Assembly: GCA_025060195.1 (NCBI GenBank)
Contig: JANXCQ010000002.1
Span: 186,069 to 235,963, forward strand
From: Gemmatales bacterium
Lineage (GTDB): Bacteria; Planctomycetota; Planctomycetia; Gemmatales; HRBIN36
Reading direction: 5' to 3'
Length of the DNA stretch: 49,895 bases
Below the pieces are notes generated by a model that was not told the origin of the DNA, did not search any database, and saw only the letters and a program-made list of their open reading frames with translations. The translations under genes were made by a program, and so were the position numbers. Shown here piece by piece: positions 9,353 through 18,530 of the stretch. Position 1 is the first letter of the stretch; each line of letters starts with the position of its first letter.

Positions 9353-10207
9353 ATGATGGAACGCTCTCGAATAGCGTCGCTGATGCTTATCACGGGCCTG
9401 ACGACTCTTGGCTTGCTCTTGCTCGGTTGTCGTGGTGAACAGAAGCCTGAAAAGAAGGTCGAAGAGGAGCAGAAACCCCCTGCGAAAGCGAAAGTCGTCA
9501 CCCTCGAACCCGCAGGATACGCCAAAGCCATCACAGGGCGCGTGACCTATACGGGCCCCGAAGCGGAGGCCAAAGTGGTCTTCGTCGCCACGAAGTTGGA
9601 AGATAAGGGCGATTGTCCCAAGGAAGTGCCCGGTCAAGGTTGGTATGTGGACGATTCCCAGGACAAGAAAGGCGTGCGCTACGCGGTGGTTTATGTCCGC
9701 CCCGCCACCGGCTACCGTATGCCTTCGCTAGATAAGCTTGAACGAACTGAAAAAGACCCCGAGTTTGTCGAACTGCGTCAGCCCAGTTGCCAATTCGAAC
9801 CGCGAGTGCTGCTGTTGCCGCCCACGTCCAAACTACGTGTTTGGAACGACAGCGACAAAGGCCATAAGCCCATTGACCATGATGCCAATATTTCGGGATT
9901 ACAACCGATACGTTTAGGCCCGGGTAAAAACAGTGACGTGGACGTTCCTCCAGATGACCGTGAACCGCGAAGCGTGACCTGTGGCATTCACTCCGGCTTT
10001 ATGCGGGCCTATATTTGGAAGTTCTCGCATCCATATGCCGCCATCACCGATAAAGACGGGCAATATCGCATCCCGCACGTGCTGGTACCGAAAGAGGGTA
10101 AGTTGGAATTGTGGGTCTGGCACGAAATGCTGGGCAAGTCGAAAAAAGTACAGGACCTGACCCTCAAACCCGGTGAGGAAATTACCGTAAATATTACCTT
10201 ACCCTGA
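9353..10207 (+). CDS. Cupredoxin-like lipoprotein with type-1 copper-site residues (copy 2)
   Basis: A 284-residue diverged paralogue of the preceding gene. The signal peptide ends in the lipobox LLGC (Cys26), followed by a lysine/glutamate/proline-rich tether (about 27-48). The candidate copper ligands are H176 (in IDHDANISG), C210, H213 and M217 (in TCGIHSGFM). The Cys-to-Met gap is one residue longer than in copy 1. The C-terminus again carries the HPYAAITDKDGQY ... WHE beta domain. AAGGAG about ten bases upstream supports the start, and a second ATG follows immediately. It is the last gene of the respiratory run. Tandem copies with altered ligand spacing could give two carriers of different potential, but that is speculative. 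Confidence 0.75.
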   Translation: MMERSRIASLMLITGLTTLGLLLLGCRGEQKPEKKVEEEQKPPAKAKVVTLEPAGYAKAITGRVTYTGPEAEAKVVFVATKLEDKGDCPKEVPGQGWYVDDSQDKKGVRYAVVYVRPATGYRMPSLDKLERTEKDPEFVELRQPSCQFEPRVLLLPPTSKLRVWNDSDKGHKPIDHDANISGLQPIRLGPGKNSDVDVPPDDREPRSVTCGIHSGFMRAYIWKFSHPYAAITDKDGQYRIPHVLVPKEGKLELWVWHEMLGKSKKVQDLTLKPGEEITVNITLP

Positions 10208-10497
10208 CGCCATCATTTATCCTCGCCTGGAAGTCGGGTTAGGCGCGCACCAAGGTCGCGGGCTGTGCTAAGTTTGCTTACGATTGATTTAAGTTGATAC
10301 CAATAGCTCTAACAAAGACCGTGTTAGCAATAAATTCTGGCACTTTGCAGAGTGCGCTCGCCGTTGATCTTTACCAAGTGTTCGGCAGCCGCAATACGGG
10401 TCGAGGGAGCGATTTCTTCGCGTGAAGCAGCACGGTCAGCGGCTTCGCGCATCGAAAGGCACACCGTCGTCTGCGCTTCGCTAGCCGGTCCTGACGC
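10208..10497. other. Convergent intergenic region, with an in-frame open stretch beyond the VIT/VWA stop
   Basis: This is the gap between the respiratory cluster and the convergent VIT/VWA gene. I see no clear terminator hairpin with a U-tract. On the minus strand the frame of the VIT/VWA gene stays open for 57 codons after its TAA (10498-10500) until a second TAA at 10324-10326. The stretch encodes a hydrophilic, Ala/Glu/Arg-rich peptide. It may be a decayed C-terminal extension or chance. Confidence 0.35.
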
Positions 10498-12912
10498 TTA
10501 CTTCCTCATGAGCGCGTCAATTTCGGCGTCGGTCAAGTTTTCCGCCCCGTGATTGGCGTCAATCACCAACGCAGTGCCGGATGGGGCGATCCATACCACG
10601 TAACTGCCAAGTTTGAACACTTCCTTCATCCGCGGATACCGCTCCAGAATGCGGAAGTAAGCCGGACTGAAGGCTTTGACTACCTGTGTCTTAGTCTGGG
10701 CCGTGAACCCTTCGTCCACCCAGACGCCGCCAATCTCCAGGAGAGAGCGGTTCAACACCTGCTGCTGTGCCTTAGCGGCCACTTGACTCTGATTCTTCAA
10801 TTCATTGAAGTGCTGGGACAAGTTGACACCCAGCCGCTGCACTTGCAGCCCCTGATGGGCCTGTGGAACCCCGCTACGCAATTGGGCGCCCGCGGCGGCA
10901 TTCGCCACCTGGGCTTCTTGAGCTTTGGCAACTTGTTGCAAGTACCTCTGGCCGGCATCCTGTGGCAGCGCACCACTCGCCACCGCACGGCGCAATTCGC
11001 GCTCTAAATCCTGCAGTTGCCGCATTTGCAACTGGGCGCGTACTTCCCCGAGTTGTCCTGGGCCCTGCAGCGCTTGTTGTCTGAGTACCTCCGACACAGG
11101 AAGGGCCTCGGGCTTCCCTGGTTGCTGGAGCAAGGGCGGCACGCCGGGGCGTGGAATCGGCCCAGGACGTACCACAGGCGGCAAGGGTTCATCCGGCACC
11201 ACCAGGTAGCTGGTGTAAGGCGTCACGATGCTGTACCTCTTGGCCAGTTCGATTACTTCCTTACGCAGTTCCTCAGATTCGCCGTGAAGCCGAATTTGTT
11301 CCAACAGATAACCGACTTTGCGTCGCGCCCATAGTTCTTCCACGAAGTCGCGTCCCTCGGCCTGGGCCGGCAACTCCGTATCGAAGACAAATTCCCGCTT
11401 CTCATTGCCAAGCATCCCATTCAGTCGTAACTTCAACGCTCCCGCACCGCGATAACGCGCAAACACCACCAACTGGCTGTTGTGATACAAATCGGGCAGT
11501 CGCGGCGGATACATCTCATATAGGCTCACTGCGCCTTCCGCTTCCAGCTGCAAATTCGCCAACACCGGTCGGCTGATCCGTTCCTGGAAAGCGTTCATCT
11601 TCTCAACGATCTCTTCGTCTTGCACGATGAAGGTGCTAAAAGCCCGGCTCTGGTCGGCCAACTGATCTAGAAGCGAGGCATTCAAATCGTGTCCAATGCC
11701 GATGGTAAATATGCGGGTATTAGCCTGGTTGTGCCGCATAACATTGGCCAGGATCCGATCAATGTTGGTCTCGCCCACAGTCGGCTGACCATCCGTGATG
11801 AAGACTACGATAAAGATTCGGCCCTGATCCTGCGGCCGCATTTGCAACGCTGTCAACAACGCGTCCTGAATCGCCGTGCCCCCTGTTGCAGGGAGTTGGT
11901 TGACCCACTTTTTCGCCGCCTCGATATTGTCCTTGTTGGCGGCCTGCAACCCACCGGGATACTTCGTAACCGTGGTCGCAAAATGCAGCAGGGCAAAGCG
12001 GTCGGTTTCCGGCAGATTCTCCAGGCACAGAGTCAAGGCGCGTTTGGCCTGCTCGATCTTCTTGCCCGCCATGCTTCCCGAGGTGTCAAGCACGAAAACA
12101 ATGTCGCGTGGTACCCGTTGACTAGCGCTGACCTCATATCGTGGTGCCAACAGCAAGCATACGTATCCGTCCTGCTCACGATTCGGACGATGCGCTATTG
12201 CCGTTAGACCCACTTGCTCTCCGCCTAGGGTGTAGTAAAGCACGAAATTTCGGTCTAATAACGCCTTCTCGTTTTCAAACGTCACCGTAGCATCCCGCTC
12301 ACCTTTCCGCGTTACCGTAACGCTGTGCGTGGGGCTATAAATGTTCAGGATCGGATGCTGCGACTGAATCTGAGCACGAAAACTGAATTTTTCCAGTGTC
12401 TGCAACGCCTTACCATCGGTCTTGAGAGGATAAACGAACTCGACAACATTCTTATCCCGCGTACAAATCGAAGCAAAACCAATCTCGATTTTCTGATCGC
12501 CTCGAGGCGGGACTGGGAAAATCCGCGCCTGGAACAGATCATCGCCCAGATACTCCAGCAGGCCGGGGTCTTGATAACGCCGCACAATACTCAGGTAAAT
12601 ATCCCGAGCCTTATCTGCTTCCAATAACTCCGCCTTTACGGGCTTGCCGTCCACCCACATGGTAAATTCTCGCACTGATGCGCCTTTGGGAACGGGAAAC
12701 ACATAGGTGGCCTCCAACTGCCGATCTGTATGATTGCGGAACACCTGAGTGACACGAGTATGGGCGATTTGGTCATCAATCGTCACTTGAACCTCGTGCT
12801 GCACTAAGGCCAGTGGCGGAATGTTCGGCTCCTGGGGAATAATTAACCCGCGCGCATACGCCATCGGCCCAAAAATCAGCAGACCTAGCAGCAAACCCAC
12901 CACCCGTCTCAT
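10498..12912 (-). CDS. Secreted VIT and von Willebrand factor A domain protein
   Basis: An 804-residue exported protein of the inter-alpha-trypsin-inhibitor heavy-chain-like (VIT-VWA) type. A signal peptide (about residues 1-21) precedes the VIT domain (about 25-155), with typical VTQVFRNHTDRQLEATYVF and VFPVPKG strands. The VWA domain (about 268-450) opens with VFVLDTSGSM; D276, S278 and S280 form the first part of a metal-ion-dependent adhesion site. A later PYTSYLVVPDEPLPP segment is common in this family. Residues about 600-720 are Gln/Ala-rich and probably helical. The start is supported by GAGGAGGGAAAAGGT directly upstream. Such proteins are usually cell-surface adhesion or assembly factors; the partner here is unknown. 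It is divergent to trpE. Confidence 0.88.
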   Translation of the reverse strand: MRRVVGLLLGLLIFGPMAYARGLIIPQEPNIPPLALVQHEVQVTIDDQIAHTRVTQVFRNHTDRQLEATYVFPVPKGASVREFTMWVDGKPVKAELLEADKARDIYLSIVRRYQDPGLLEYLGDDLFQARIFPVPPRGDQKIEIGFASICTRDKNVVEFVYPLKTDGKALQTLEKFSFRAQIQSQHPILNIYSPTHSVTVTRKGERDATVTFENEKALLDRNFVLYYTLGGEQVGLTAIAHRPNREQDGYVCLLLAPRYEVSASQRVPRDIVFVLDTSGSMAGKKIEQAKRALTLCLENLPETDRFALLHFATTVTKYPGGLQAANKDNIEAAKKWVNQLPATGGTAIQDALLTALQMRPQDQGRIFIVVFITDGQPTVGETNIDRILANVMRHNQANTRIFTIGIGHDLNASLLDQLADQSRAFSTFIVQDEEIVEKMNAFQERISRPVLANLQLEAEGAVSLYEMYPPRLPDLYHNSQLVVFARYRGAGALKLRLNGMLGNEKREFVFDTELPAQAEGRDFVEELWARRKVGYLLEQIRLHGESEELRKEVIELAKRYSIVTPYTSYLVVPDEPLPPVVRPGPIPRPGVPPLLQQPGKPEALPVSEVLRQQALQGPGQLGEVRAQLQMRQLQDLERELRRAVASGALPQDAGQRYLQQVAKAQEAQVANAAAGAQLRSGVPQAHQGLQVQRLGVNLSQHFNELKNQSQVAAKAQQQVLNRSLLEIGGVWVDEGFTAQTKTQVVKAFSPAYFRILERYPRMKEVFKLGSYVVWIAPSGTALVIDANHGAENLTDAEIDALMRK

Positions 12913-13108
12913 ACCTTTTCCCTCCTCTCAGGATGACCAATGGTTCCCTTCAGTGAGATTTGGCGATTCCAACTTGGTTGTCCCTCTCGAAGCTACCTCG
13001 CTTAATATGACGAACAAGAGCTTGCCTCCGATCGCGGCTCTATCGTGGGCAACGGTATGCAGATGGCCGATGTTCCGTGGCTCTTTGCACAGCTGAGATT
13101 GACCTACC

Positions 13109-14659
13109 ATGCACCTACCCGACTTCACCACTTTCCGCGAACTGGCCCGGCGATTCACCCTGGTACCCGTCTATCGGGTTCTTCTAGGCGACACTCTCAC
13201 GCCTGTAACAGCGTTCCGACGCTTGCAGCCAGGTCCGTGGGCCTTCCTGTTCGAAAGCGTCATCGGTGGTGAACGCGTCGGTCGCTACAGTTTCCTCGGC
13301 AGCGATCCGTTCCTTATTTTTCAAGCCTGGCAGCACCGCGTCCGCCTCGAACCAGCTGGCGCTTGCGATACTTACCACCCCGACCCCTTGCACCTCCTTG
13401 AAGAGTATCTCCAGCGCTACCGCGCTCCCCATCTACCAGGTTTACCGCGCTTTTGCGGCGGCGCCGTAGGCTACGCCGCCTACGACGCCGTGCGCTACAC
13501 CGAACATCTGCCCCATGCCCCTCCCGATGACCGCGGCTTACCCGACTTATGTTTCGCCTTTTACGACCGCATGGTCATCTTCGACCACATCAACAAAACT
13601 CTTGCGGTCGTGGCCATGGCACATCTCGACCAGGGCGAACCAGAGGCCAGTTATCGCCAAGCCTGTCAACGCGTCGATGAACTCGTCGAGCGCTTACGCC
13701 GACCCGCGGACGATTTACCCTTGGCCGAGATTTACCTCCAAACCTCCACGTTGCGGGCCACGCCGTCGCCATCGTTCGAAGACCTGGCCAGCTTGGCCGC
13801 TCTCGGCCGGCCCGTCCAAAGCAATTTCACTAAGGACCAGTTTTGCCAAGCGGTACGTCGCTGTCAGGAATACATCTGCGCAGGCGATGCCTTTCAAATC
13901 GTGCTGAGCCAACGTTGGCATACCCAAACGCGGGCGCATCCCTTCAACCTCTACCGCGTGCTTCGTGTCGTCAACCCCAGCCCCTTTATGTTTTACCTGT
14001 GCTGTGGGCCGCTCATCCTCGTGGGCAGCAGTCCCGAAATTATGGTGCGCGTCGAAGGTGACAAAGTAACTATCCGTCCCTTGGCCGGCACCCGCCGTCG
14101 CGGTGAAACGGAAGAAGAGGACCGCCGACTCGCCGAGGAATTGCTCGCTGACCCCAAAGAACGTGCCGAGCACGTCATGCTCGTGGACCTCGGCCGCAAC
14201 GACCTTGGCCGCGTCGCCATCCCCGGCACAGTCCAACTCAGCGATTTGATGGTTGTCGAGCGCTACAGCCACGTCATGCACATCACCTCCAACGTTACGG
14301 GCCGACTTCAACCAGGAAAAACCGCTCTCGATGCACTGCGCGCTTGCCTCCCAGCTGGCACGGTCAGCGGCGCCCCCAAGGTACGCGCCATGCAAATCAT
14401 TGACGAACTCGAACCGCAGCGGCGCGGCCCTTATGCCGGAGCCGTCGGCTATCTCGATTTCAGCGGCAACATGGACACCTGCATCGCGCTACGCACCATG
14501 GTCATCGTTGGCCAAACCGTGTATATTCAGGCGGGCGCGGGCATCGTCTATGACAGCGTTCCCGAACGCGAATATGAGGAAACTGTAAATAAGGCCCTCG
14601 CGCTACTCCGCACCATCGCCCTGGCCGAGCAACAACTCACCTCTGATGGAAATTCGTAG
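13109..14659 (+). CDS. trpE: Anthranilate synthase component I
   Basis: A 516-residue chorismate-utilising enzyme that makes anthranilate from chorismate with ammonia supplied by TrpG. The N-terminal lobe has [19 protein letters not shown], corresponding to the tryptophan feedback site, where the common 'LLES' reads LFES. The C-terminal chorismate-binding domain (about 255-510) has the family blocks [42 protein letters not shown] and [13 protein letters not shown]. The product is more likely TrpE than PabB because of the length and the [13 protein letters not shown] stretch. No trpG or other trp gene lies in the window. Nothing resembling a trp attenuator or T-box was seen upstream. Confidence 0.93.
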   Translation: MHLPDFTTFRELARRFTLVPVYRVLLGDTLTPVTAFRRLQPGPWAFLFESVIGGERVGRYSFLGSDPFLIFQAWQHRVRLEPAGACDTYHPDPLHLLEEYLQRYRAPHLPGLPRFCGGAVGYAAYDAVRYTEHLPHAPPDDRGLPDLCFAFYDRMVIFDHINKTLAVVAMAHLDQGEPEASYRQACQRVDELVERLRRPADDLPLAEIYLQTSTLRATPSPSFEDLASLAALGRPVQSNFTKDQFCQAVRRCQEYICAGDAFQIVLSQRWHTQTRAHPFNLYRVLRVVNPSPFMFYLCCGPLILVGSSPEIMVRVEGDKVTIRPLAGTRRRGETEEEDRRLAEELLADPKERAEHVMLVDLGRNDLGRVAIPGTVQLSDLMVVERYSHVMHITSNVTGRLQPGKTALDALRACLPAGTVSGAPKVRAMQIIDELEPQRRGPYAGAVGYLDFSGNMDTCIALRTMVIVGQTVYIQAGAGIVYDSVPEREYEETVNKALALLRTIALAEQQLTSDGNS

Positions 14660-14802
14660 TACTTCGATCGGCCTCATTTTCCTGGTGGTTCGTCCGTTCT
14701 GTATTTGGCCTTGTAGCTTTTCATCGTTCGTGTTACATGAGCTAATTTGCACCTTAGCGCGGCGTCCATCGAGGAGCCGATTGACTTCACGGATTCCGAC
14801 TC

Positions 14803-16824
14803 ATGCGTCACTTTCTGCGCGCCTTACGATTTACCTGGCCCTATCGCCGACGCATCTTCGCCTCGCTTGTGTGCGCCCTTATCGTGGCGCTGCTCTGGGG
14901 GGCGAACTTCACTGCCATCTATCCCGTTCTTAAGGTGTTGACTCGTGACACTAATTTACAAACCTGGGTGGATGCTGAAATTCGCCAAAAGGAGTTGGAA
15001 ATCGAACGGCTCCTTGAGCTAATCGAACGCCGCAGCCGCGAACTGCAACGCGTCGAATCGCTGCCCCCTTCCCGCAGTCGGGAACGGCGACTCGCCGAAC
15101 TCACTCACGACTTAGCCAAAGACGAAGCGCACCTAGCCCAGGCCCGCTGGATGCTTGGTTGGTTTCAAACGCTGAGAATCTATATTTACAAGTTTTGCCC
15201 CGAGGATCGCTTCGACACTTTAGTTTCTCTTCTGGCCTTAGTCGTCCTCGGAATCGGGATTAAAGGATTCTTTGATTTCGCGCAAGAGGCCCTAGTCGGC
15301 AGTGTGGTTCATTTAGCCCTATTAGACCTGCGCAACCGCCTCTATGACAACGTGCTCCGCCTCGATGTCACGCAATTCAGCACCGACGGCACCCACGAAC
15401 TTATGGCCCGCTTCACTAACGACATGGAATTATTAGGCAACGGCCTGAAGACTTTGTTTGGTAAACTCATCGCGGAACCCCTCAAAGCGCTCAGTTGCAT
15501 CCTCTTTGCCTGTTTCATAAGTTGGCGCCTGACGCTAGTCTTCCTGATCTTAGTACCGATTGCCGTTTTTACCATGAGCAAGGTCGGCTCCTATATGAAA
15601 CGAGCAGGCCGCAAAATGTTAGAAAGCATGTCTCAAGTCTATAAAGTTCTGCAAGAAACGTTTCTCGCCATCAAGGTGGTCAAGGCGTTCACTATGGAAG
15701 CCCATAAACGTTTAGACCTATATAAGGCGTCGCGCGACTATTATCGCCGCGGCATGCGCTTAGTGATAATCGAGGCACTCAGTGGCCCCGCCATGGAATG
15801 GTTAGCTGTGCTCGCTGTCGCTGGCGCTTTAGTGGGCGGTTCATACTTAGTGTTGCGGCAACAAACGCATATTTGGGGACTGCGTATGACGGCCGAACCT
15901 TTGGAACCAGAATCCTTACTCGCCCTCTATGCTTTACTAGCCGCTATTGCCGACCCCGTGCGAAAACTCTCTTCCGTCTATAACAAACTCCAATCGGGAG
16001 CCGCTGCCGCAGACCGTATCTTTTACTATATGGACCGGCAACCCCGCGTGGTCAGCCCCTTCCCTGGACGAATCCTCAAAGAGCATCGCCGCGACCTCGT
16101 TTTCCGCGACATCTGTTTCTCTTATCATCCCGGTCGCCCCGTCCTAACTAATATCAGCCTCGACATTCGCTTCGGCGAAGTAATTGCTATAGTAGGACGC
16201 AATGGTAGCGGCAAAAGCACGCTCGTCGGATTATTACCCCGTTTTTATGATCCCGATCACGGCTCCATCTTGATTGATGGGATAGACCACCGCGAATTTA
16301 CCTTACGCAGTTTACGCCGACAAATCGGTTTCGTTGGGCAGGAAATCGTACTTTTCGATGATACCATTCGCAACAACATCACTGCCGGACTTAGACATGT
16401 TCCCCAGGAATTAGTCGAAGAAGCTGCCCGGCGTGCTTACGCCCATGATTTCATTATGCAATTGAAAGACGGCTATGACACACGCATCGGCGAACTCGGA
16501 CACACTTTATCCGGGGGCCAACGCCAACGTATTGCCCTCGCCCGCGCTATCCTGCGTAACCCCAGCATCCTCATCCTGGACGAATTTACCAGTGCCTCCG
16601 ACCCCGAAAGCGAAATGCTCCTGCATAAAGCCCTGCGCGATTTCGTTCGCCACCGGACCACCATTATCATTAGTCATCGGCTTAGCACATTAGAATTAGC
16701 CGATCGCATTGTTGTGTTAGAAAAAGGCCGAGTCGAAGCTATCGGCACCCATGCGGAGCTCTTACAACAATGCCCCCTCTACCAACGCTTATTCGAGCGC
16801 CAAGCACATCGCCATGTCGCGTAA
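14803..16824 (+). CDS. ABC exporter, MsbA-like fused permease and ATPase
   Basis: A 673-residue half-transporter with an N-terminal membrane domain and a C-terminal nucleotide-binding domain. The ATPase motifs are complete: Walker A GRNGSGKST (about 464-472), Q-loop FVGQE, signature LSGGQRQR (about 569-576), Walker B ILILDE with its catalytic Glu, D-loop and H-loop SHRLST. Between the first and second membrane helices there is a charged, heptad-like insertion (about 45-125, rich in Glu/Arg/Leu), longer than in typical MsbA and probably an extracytoplasmic or membrane-flanking coiled coil. The following gene, a GT39-like glycosyltransferase, overlaps its end. This hints at lipid or lipid-linked sugar flipping, though the substrate cannot be read from sequence. 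Confidence 0.9.
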   Translation: MRHFLRALRFTWPYRRRIFASLVCALIVALLWGANFTAIYPVLKVLTRDTNLQTWVDAEIRQKELEIERLLELIERRSRELQRVESLPPSRSRERRLAELTHDLAKDEAHLAQARWMLGWFQTLRIYIYKFCPEDRFDTLVSLLALVVLGIGIKGFFDFAQEALVGSVVHLALLDLRNRLYDNVLRLDVTQFSTDGTHELMARFTNDMELLGNGLKTLFGKLIAEPLKALSCILFACFISWRLTLVFLILVPIAVFTMSKVGSYMKRAGRKMLESMSQVYKVLQETFLAIKVVKAFTMEAHKRLDLYKASRDYYRRGMRLVIIEALSGPAMEWLAVLAVAGALVGGSYLVLRQQTHIWGLRMTAEPLEPESLLALYALLAAIADPVRKLSSVYNKLQSGAAAADRIFYYMDRQPRVVSPFPGRILKEHRRDLVFRDICFSYHPGRPVLTNISLDIRFGEVIAIVGRNGSGKSTLVGLLPRFYDPDHGSILIDGIDHREFTLRSLRRQIGFVGQEIVLFDDTIRNNITAGLRHVPQELVEEAARRAYAHDFIMQLKDGYDTRIGELGHTLSGGQRQRIALARAILRNPSILILDEFTSASDPESEMLLHKALRDFVRHRTTIIISHRLSTLELADRIVVLEKGRVEAIGTHAELLQQCPLYQRLFERQAHRHVA

Positions 16825-18452
16825 GCTGTCCAACTGACATACTTAGTTTCCCTAAGTCTTACCCGCAGCTCGTCACCGCCGCGGCAACTTTAGGTGTCTT
16901 CCTGCTCAGCTTGATAGTGATCTTTTCCCAGCTAGGTGAACGCGACCTCTGGAGTAGCCATGAAGCTCGGGCTGCCCAAAATGCTGTGGCCGTGCTCCGG
17001 GGCCAATGGGTGCTCCCACGCTTGTTCGACGGTCGTTATGAACTCCAAAAACCGCCCCTCTATTATTGGCTCATCGCGGCCTGGTGCCGATGCACCGAGA
17101 GTACAGTTGCTGCCTTCGCGGTGCGCCTTCCCGCTGCGATTAGCGCCTTGATCACCGTGTTAGCACTTATCATTATTGGATATGTTATGGGCCGACCTGT
17201 CATCGGTATTGTGGCAGCAAGTTTCCTACTAACCATGCCGCACTTCCTTTGGTTAAGCCATGTCGGACGCATTGATTTGCCTTTGACCGCCTGCCTAACG
17301 GTAGCTCTGACGGGCAAGATGCTCAGTGACACACTATATCAGCGGCGCATCCTTTCATATCTAAGTCTTCTGATAACCAGTTTAGCCCTAAGCCTGGGGC
17401 TACTACTCAAAGGTCCTATTATCTTGGCATTTTATTTGGCGATTATCCTGGCAGATTCTTGGAGTGACAATATAGCTCGAAATCGTTCTTTAGCAAACTT
17501 GTTAGAGGACCTGAGAAAAGGGTTTCGCATCGCTAATCCCCTAAGCGTCATCATCTGCTTAACGTGCATGACCCCAGTGTTCTTATGGTATATGATGGCG
17601 AACGAAATTACCGAGGGCCAATGGGTCAGAGAGTTCTTTTTCCGCCACAATTTCGCACGAGGTTTTGGTGGCGACCCGCAATTAGACCGCCATCGCCATT
17701 GGCTAGGACCGCTATTTTATCTCGCACAGTTGCCCTGGAGCATCGGCCCAACATTCCTATTAGCCGTGTTCTTAGGATGCAAGAGTAAGGTTCTCATAAG
17801 CTGCGATAACTTCCTGCGCCTATCAGTATGCTGGTTCATGGTTCCCCTGATCTTACTTTCGCTTATGCAGTATAAACGCTTAGATTATCTCGCACCTGCC
17901 TATCCCGGATTTGCCTTAGCCGCCGCCATTCTAGTAATGCGCTATTGGCAGGATCTACCTGAGAAACGACGCCGGGCCTTTGGTCTAAGTTATCTGGGCT
18001 TCCTCCTTACCGCGGCAGCACTGTGGTTAGCTTATTTACACACGATTGTGCCTATACTCGACCAACACCGCCAACAACGTGACTTCGCCGCTCAAGTGCG
18101 GGAATATATACCCCCAGGACAATCTGTGCTCATGTTTTGTACCGAAGCTCATCTACTCTCGTTTCATCTGGGGGGATCTATAGATCGCGTTTTTCAAGAA
18201 AGCGAACTTCGGCAACGCTTGCAAGGGGCAACGAGTCTGTATGTAATCGTCCCCAAGCGATACTATGACAAGCTTCGGAAGGCGCTGCCAGATTTTTGGG
18301 TTTCCAAGATCGTAGCCACTAACGAAAGGAATGTTCGTTTTTCATGGTTGAAGCCGCTTTTGCAGGAAGGGCACGAAACGCTTCTGTTACTTAGCTTGAC
18401 TCAAGGGCCCGAGATGTCGGAAGAAAATCGGGTCGAAGCTGACGCGATATAA
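16770..18452 (+). CDS. GT39/ArnT-like membrane glycosyltransferase
   Basis: A 560-residue polytopic protein of the dolichyl-phosphate-mannose/ArnT glycosyltransferase superfamily. It would transfer a sugar from a polyprenyl phosphate donor to an acceptor on the outer face of the membrane. The first periplasmic loop has the family pattern ERDLWSSHEARAAQNA, with D and E/AR in place of the usual 'DExR'. LQKPPLYYWLIA follows, which is highly typical. About ten or more hydrophobic segments follow, then a soluble C-terminal part (about 430-560). The only ATG in frame is at 16770, overlapping the ABC gene by 55 bases; no later ATG, GTG or TTG suits the first helix. The overlap suggests translational coupling with the exporter. 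Confidence 0.85.
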   Translation: MPPLPTLIRAPSTSPCRVSCPTDILSFPKSYPQLVTAAATLGVFLLSLIVIFSQLGERDLWSSHEARAAQNAVAVLRGQWVLPRLFDGRYELQKPPLYYWLIAAWCRCTESTVAAFAVRLPAAISALITVLALIIIGYVMGRPVIGIVAASFLLTMPHFLWLSHVGRIDLPLTACLTVALTGKMLSDTLYQRRILSYLSLLITSLALSLGLLLKGPIILAFYLAIILADSWSDNIARNRSLANLLEDLRKGFRIANPLSVIICLTCMTPVFLWYMMANEITEGQWVREFFFRHNFARGFGGDPQLDRHRHWLGPLFYLAQLPWSIGPTFLLAVFLGCKSKVLISCDNFLRLSVCWFMVPLILLSLMQYKRLDYLAPAYPGFALAAAILVMRYWQDLPEKRRRAFGLSYLGFLLTAAALWLAYLHTIVPILDQHRQQRDFAAQVREYIPPGQSVLMFCTEAHLLSFHLGGSIDRVFQESELRQRLQGATSLYVIVPKRYYDKLRKALPDFWVSKIVATNERNVRFSWLKPLLQEGHETLLLLSLTQGPEMSEENRVEADAI

Positions 18453-18530
18453 GTGACCTTGCAGCAATTGCACGGGAAACTATAGCGTTGTTGGCGACGA
18501 CTTCAGGCATGAATCAGTTCGGTCCTCTTC

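Noticed and set aside
13715..14395. 226-codon minus-strand frame inside trpE
   Set aside because: It is fully antisense to conserved TrpE catalytic blocks.
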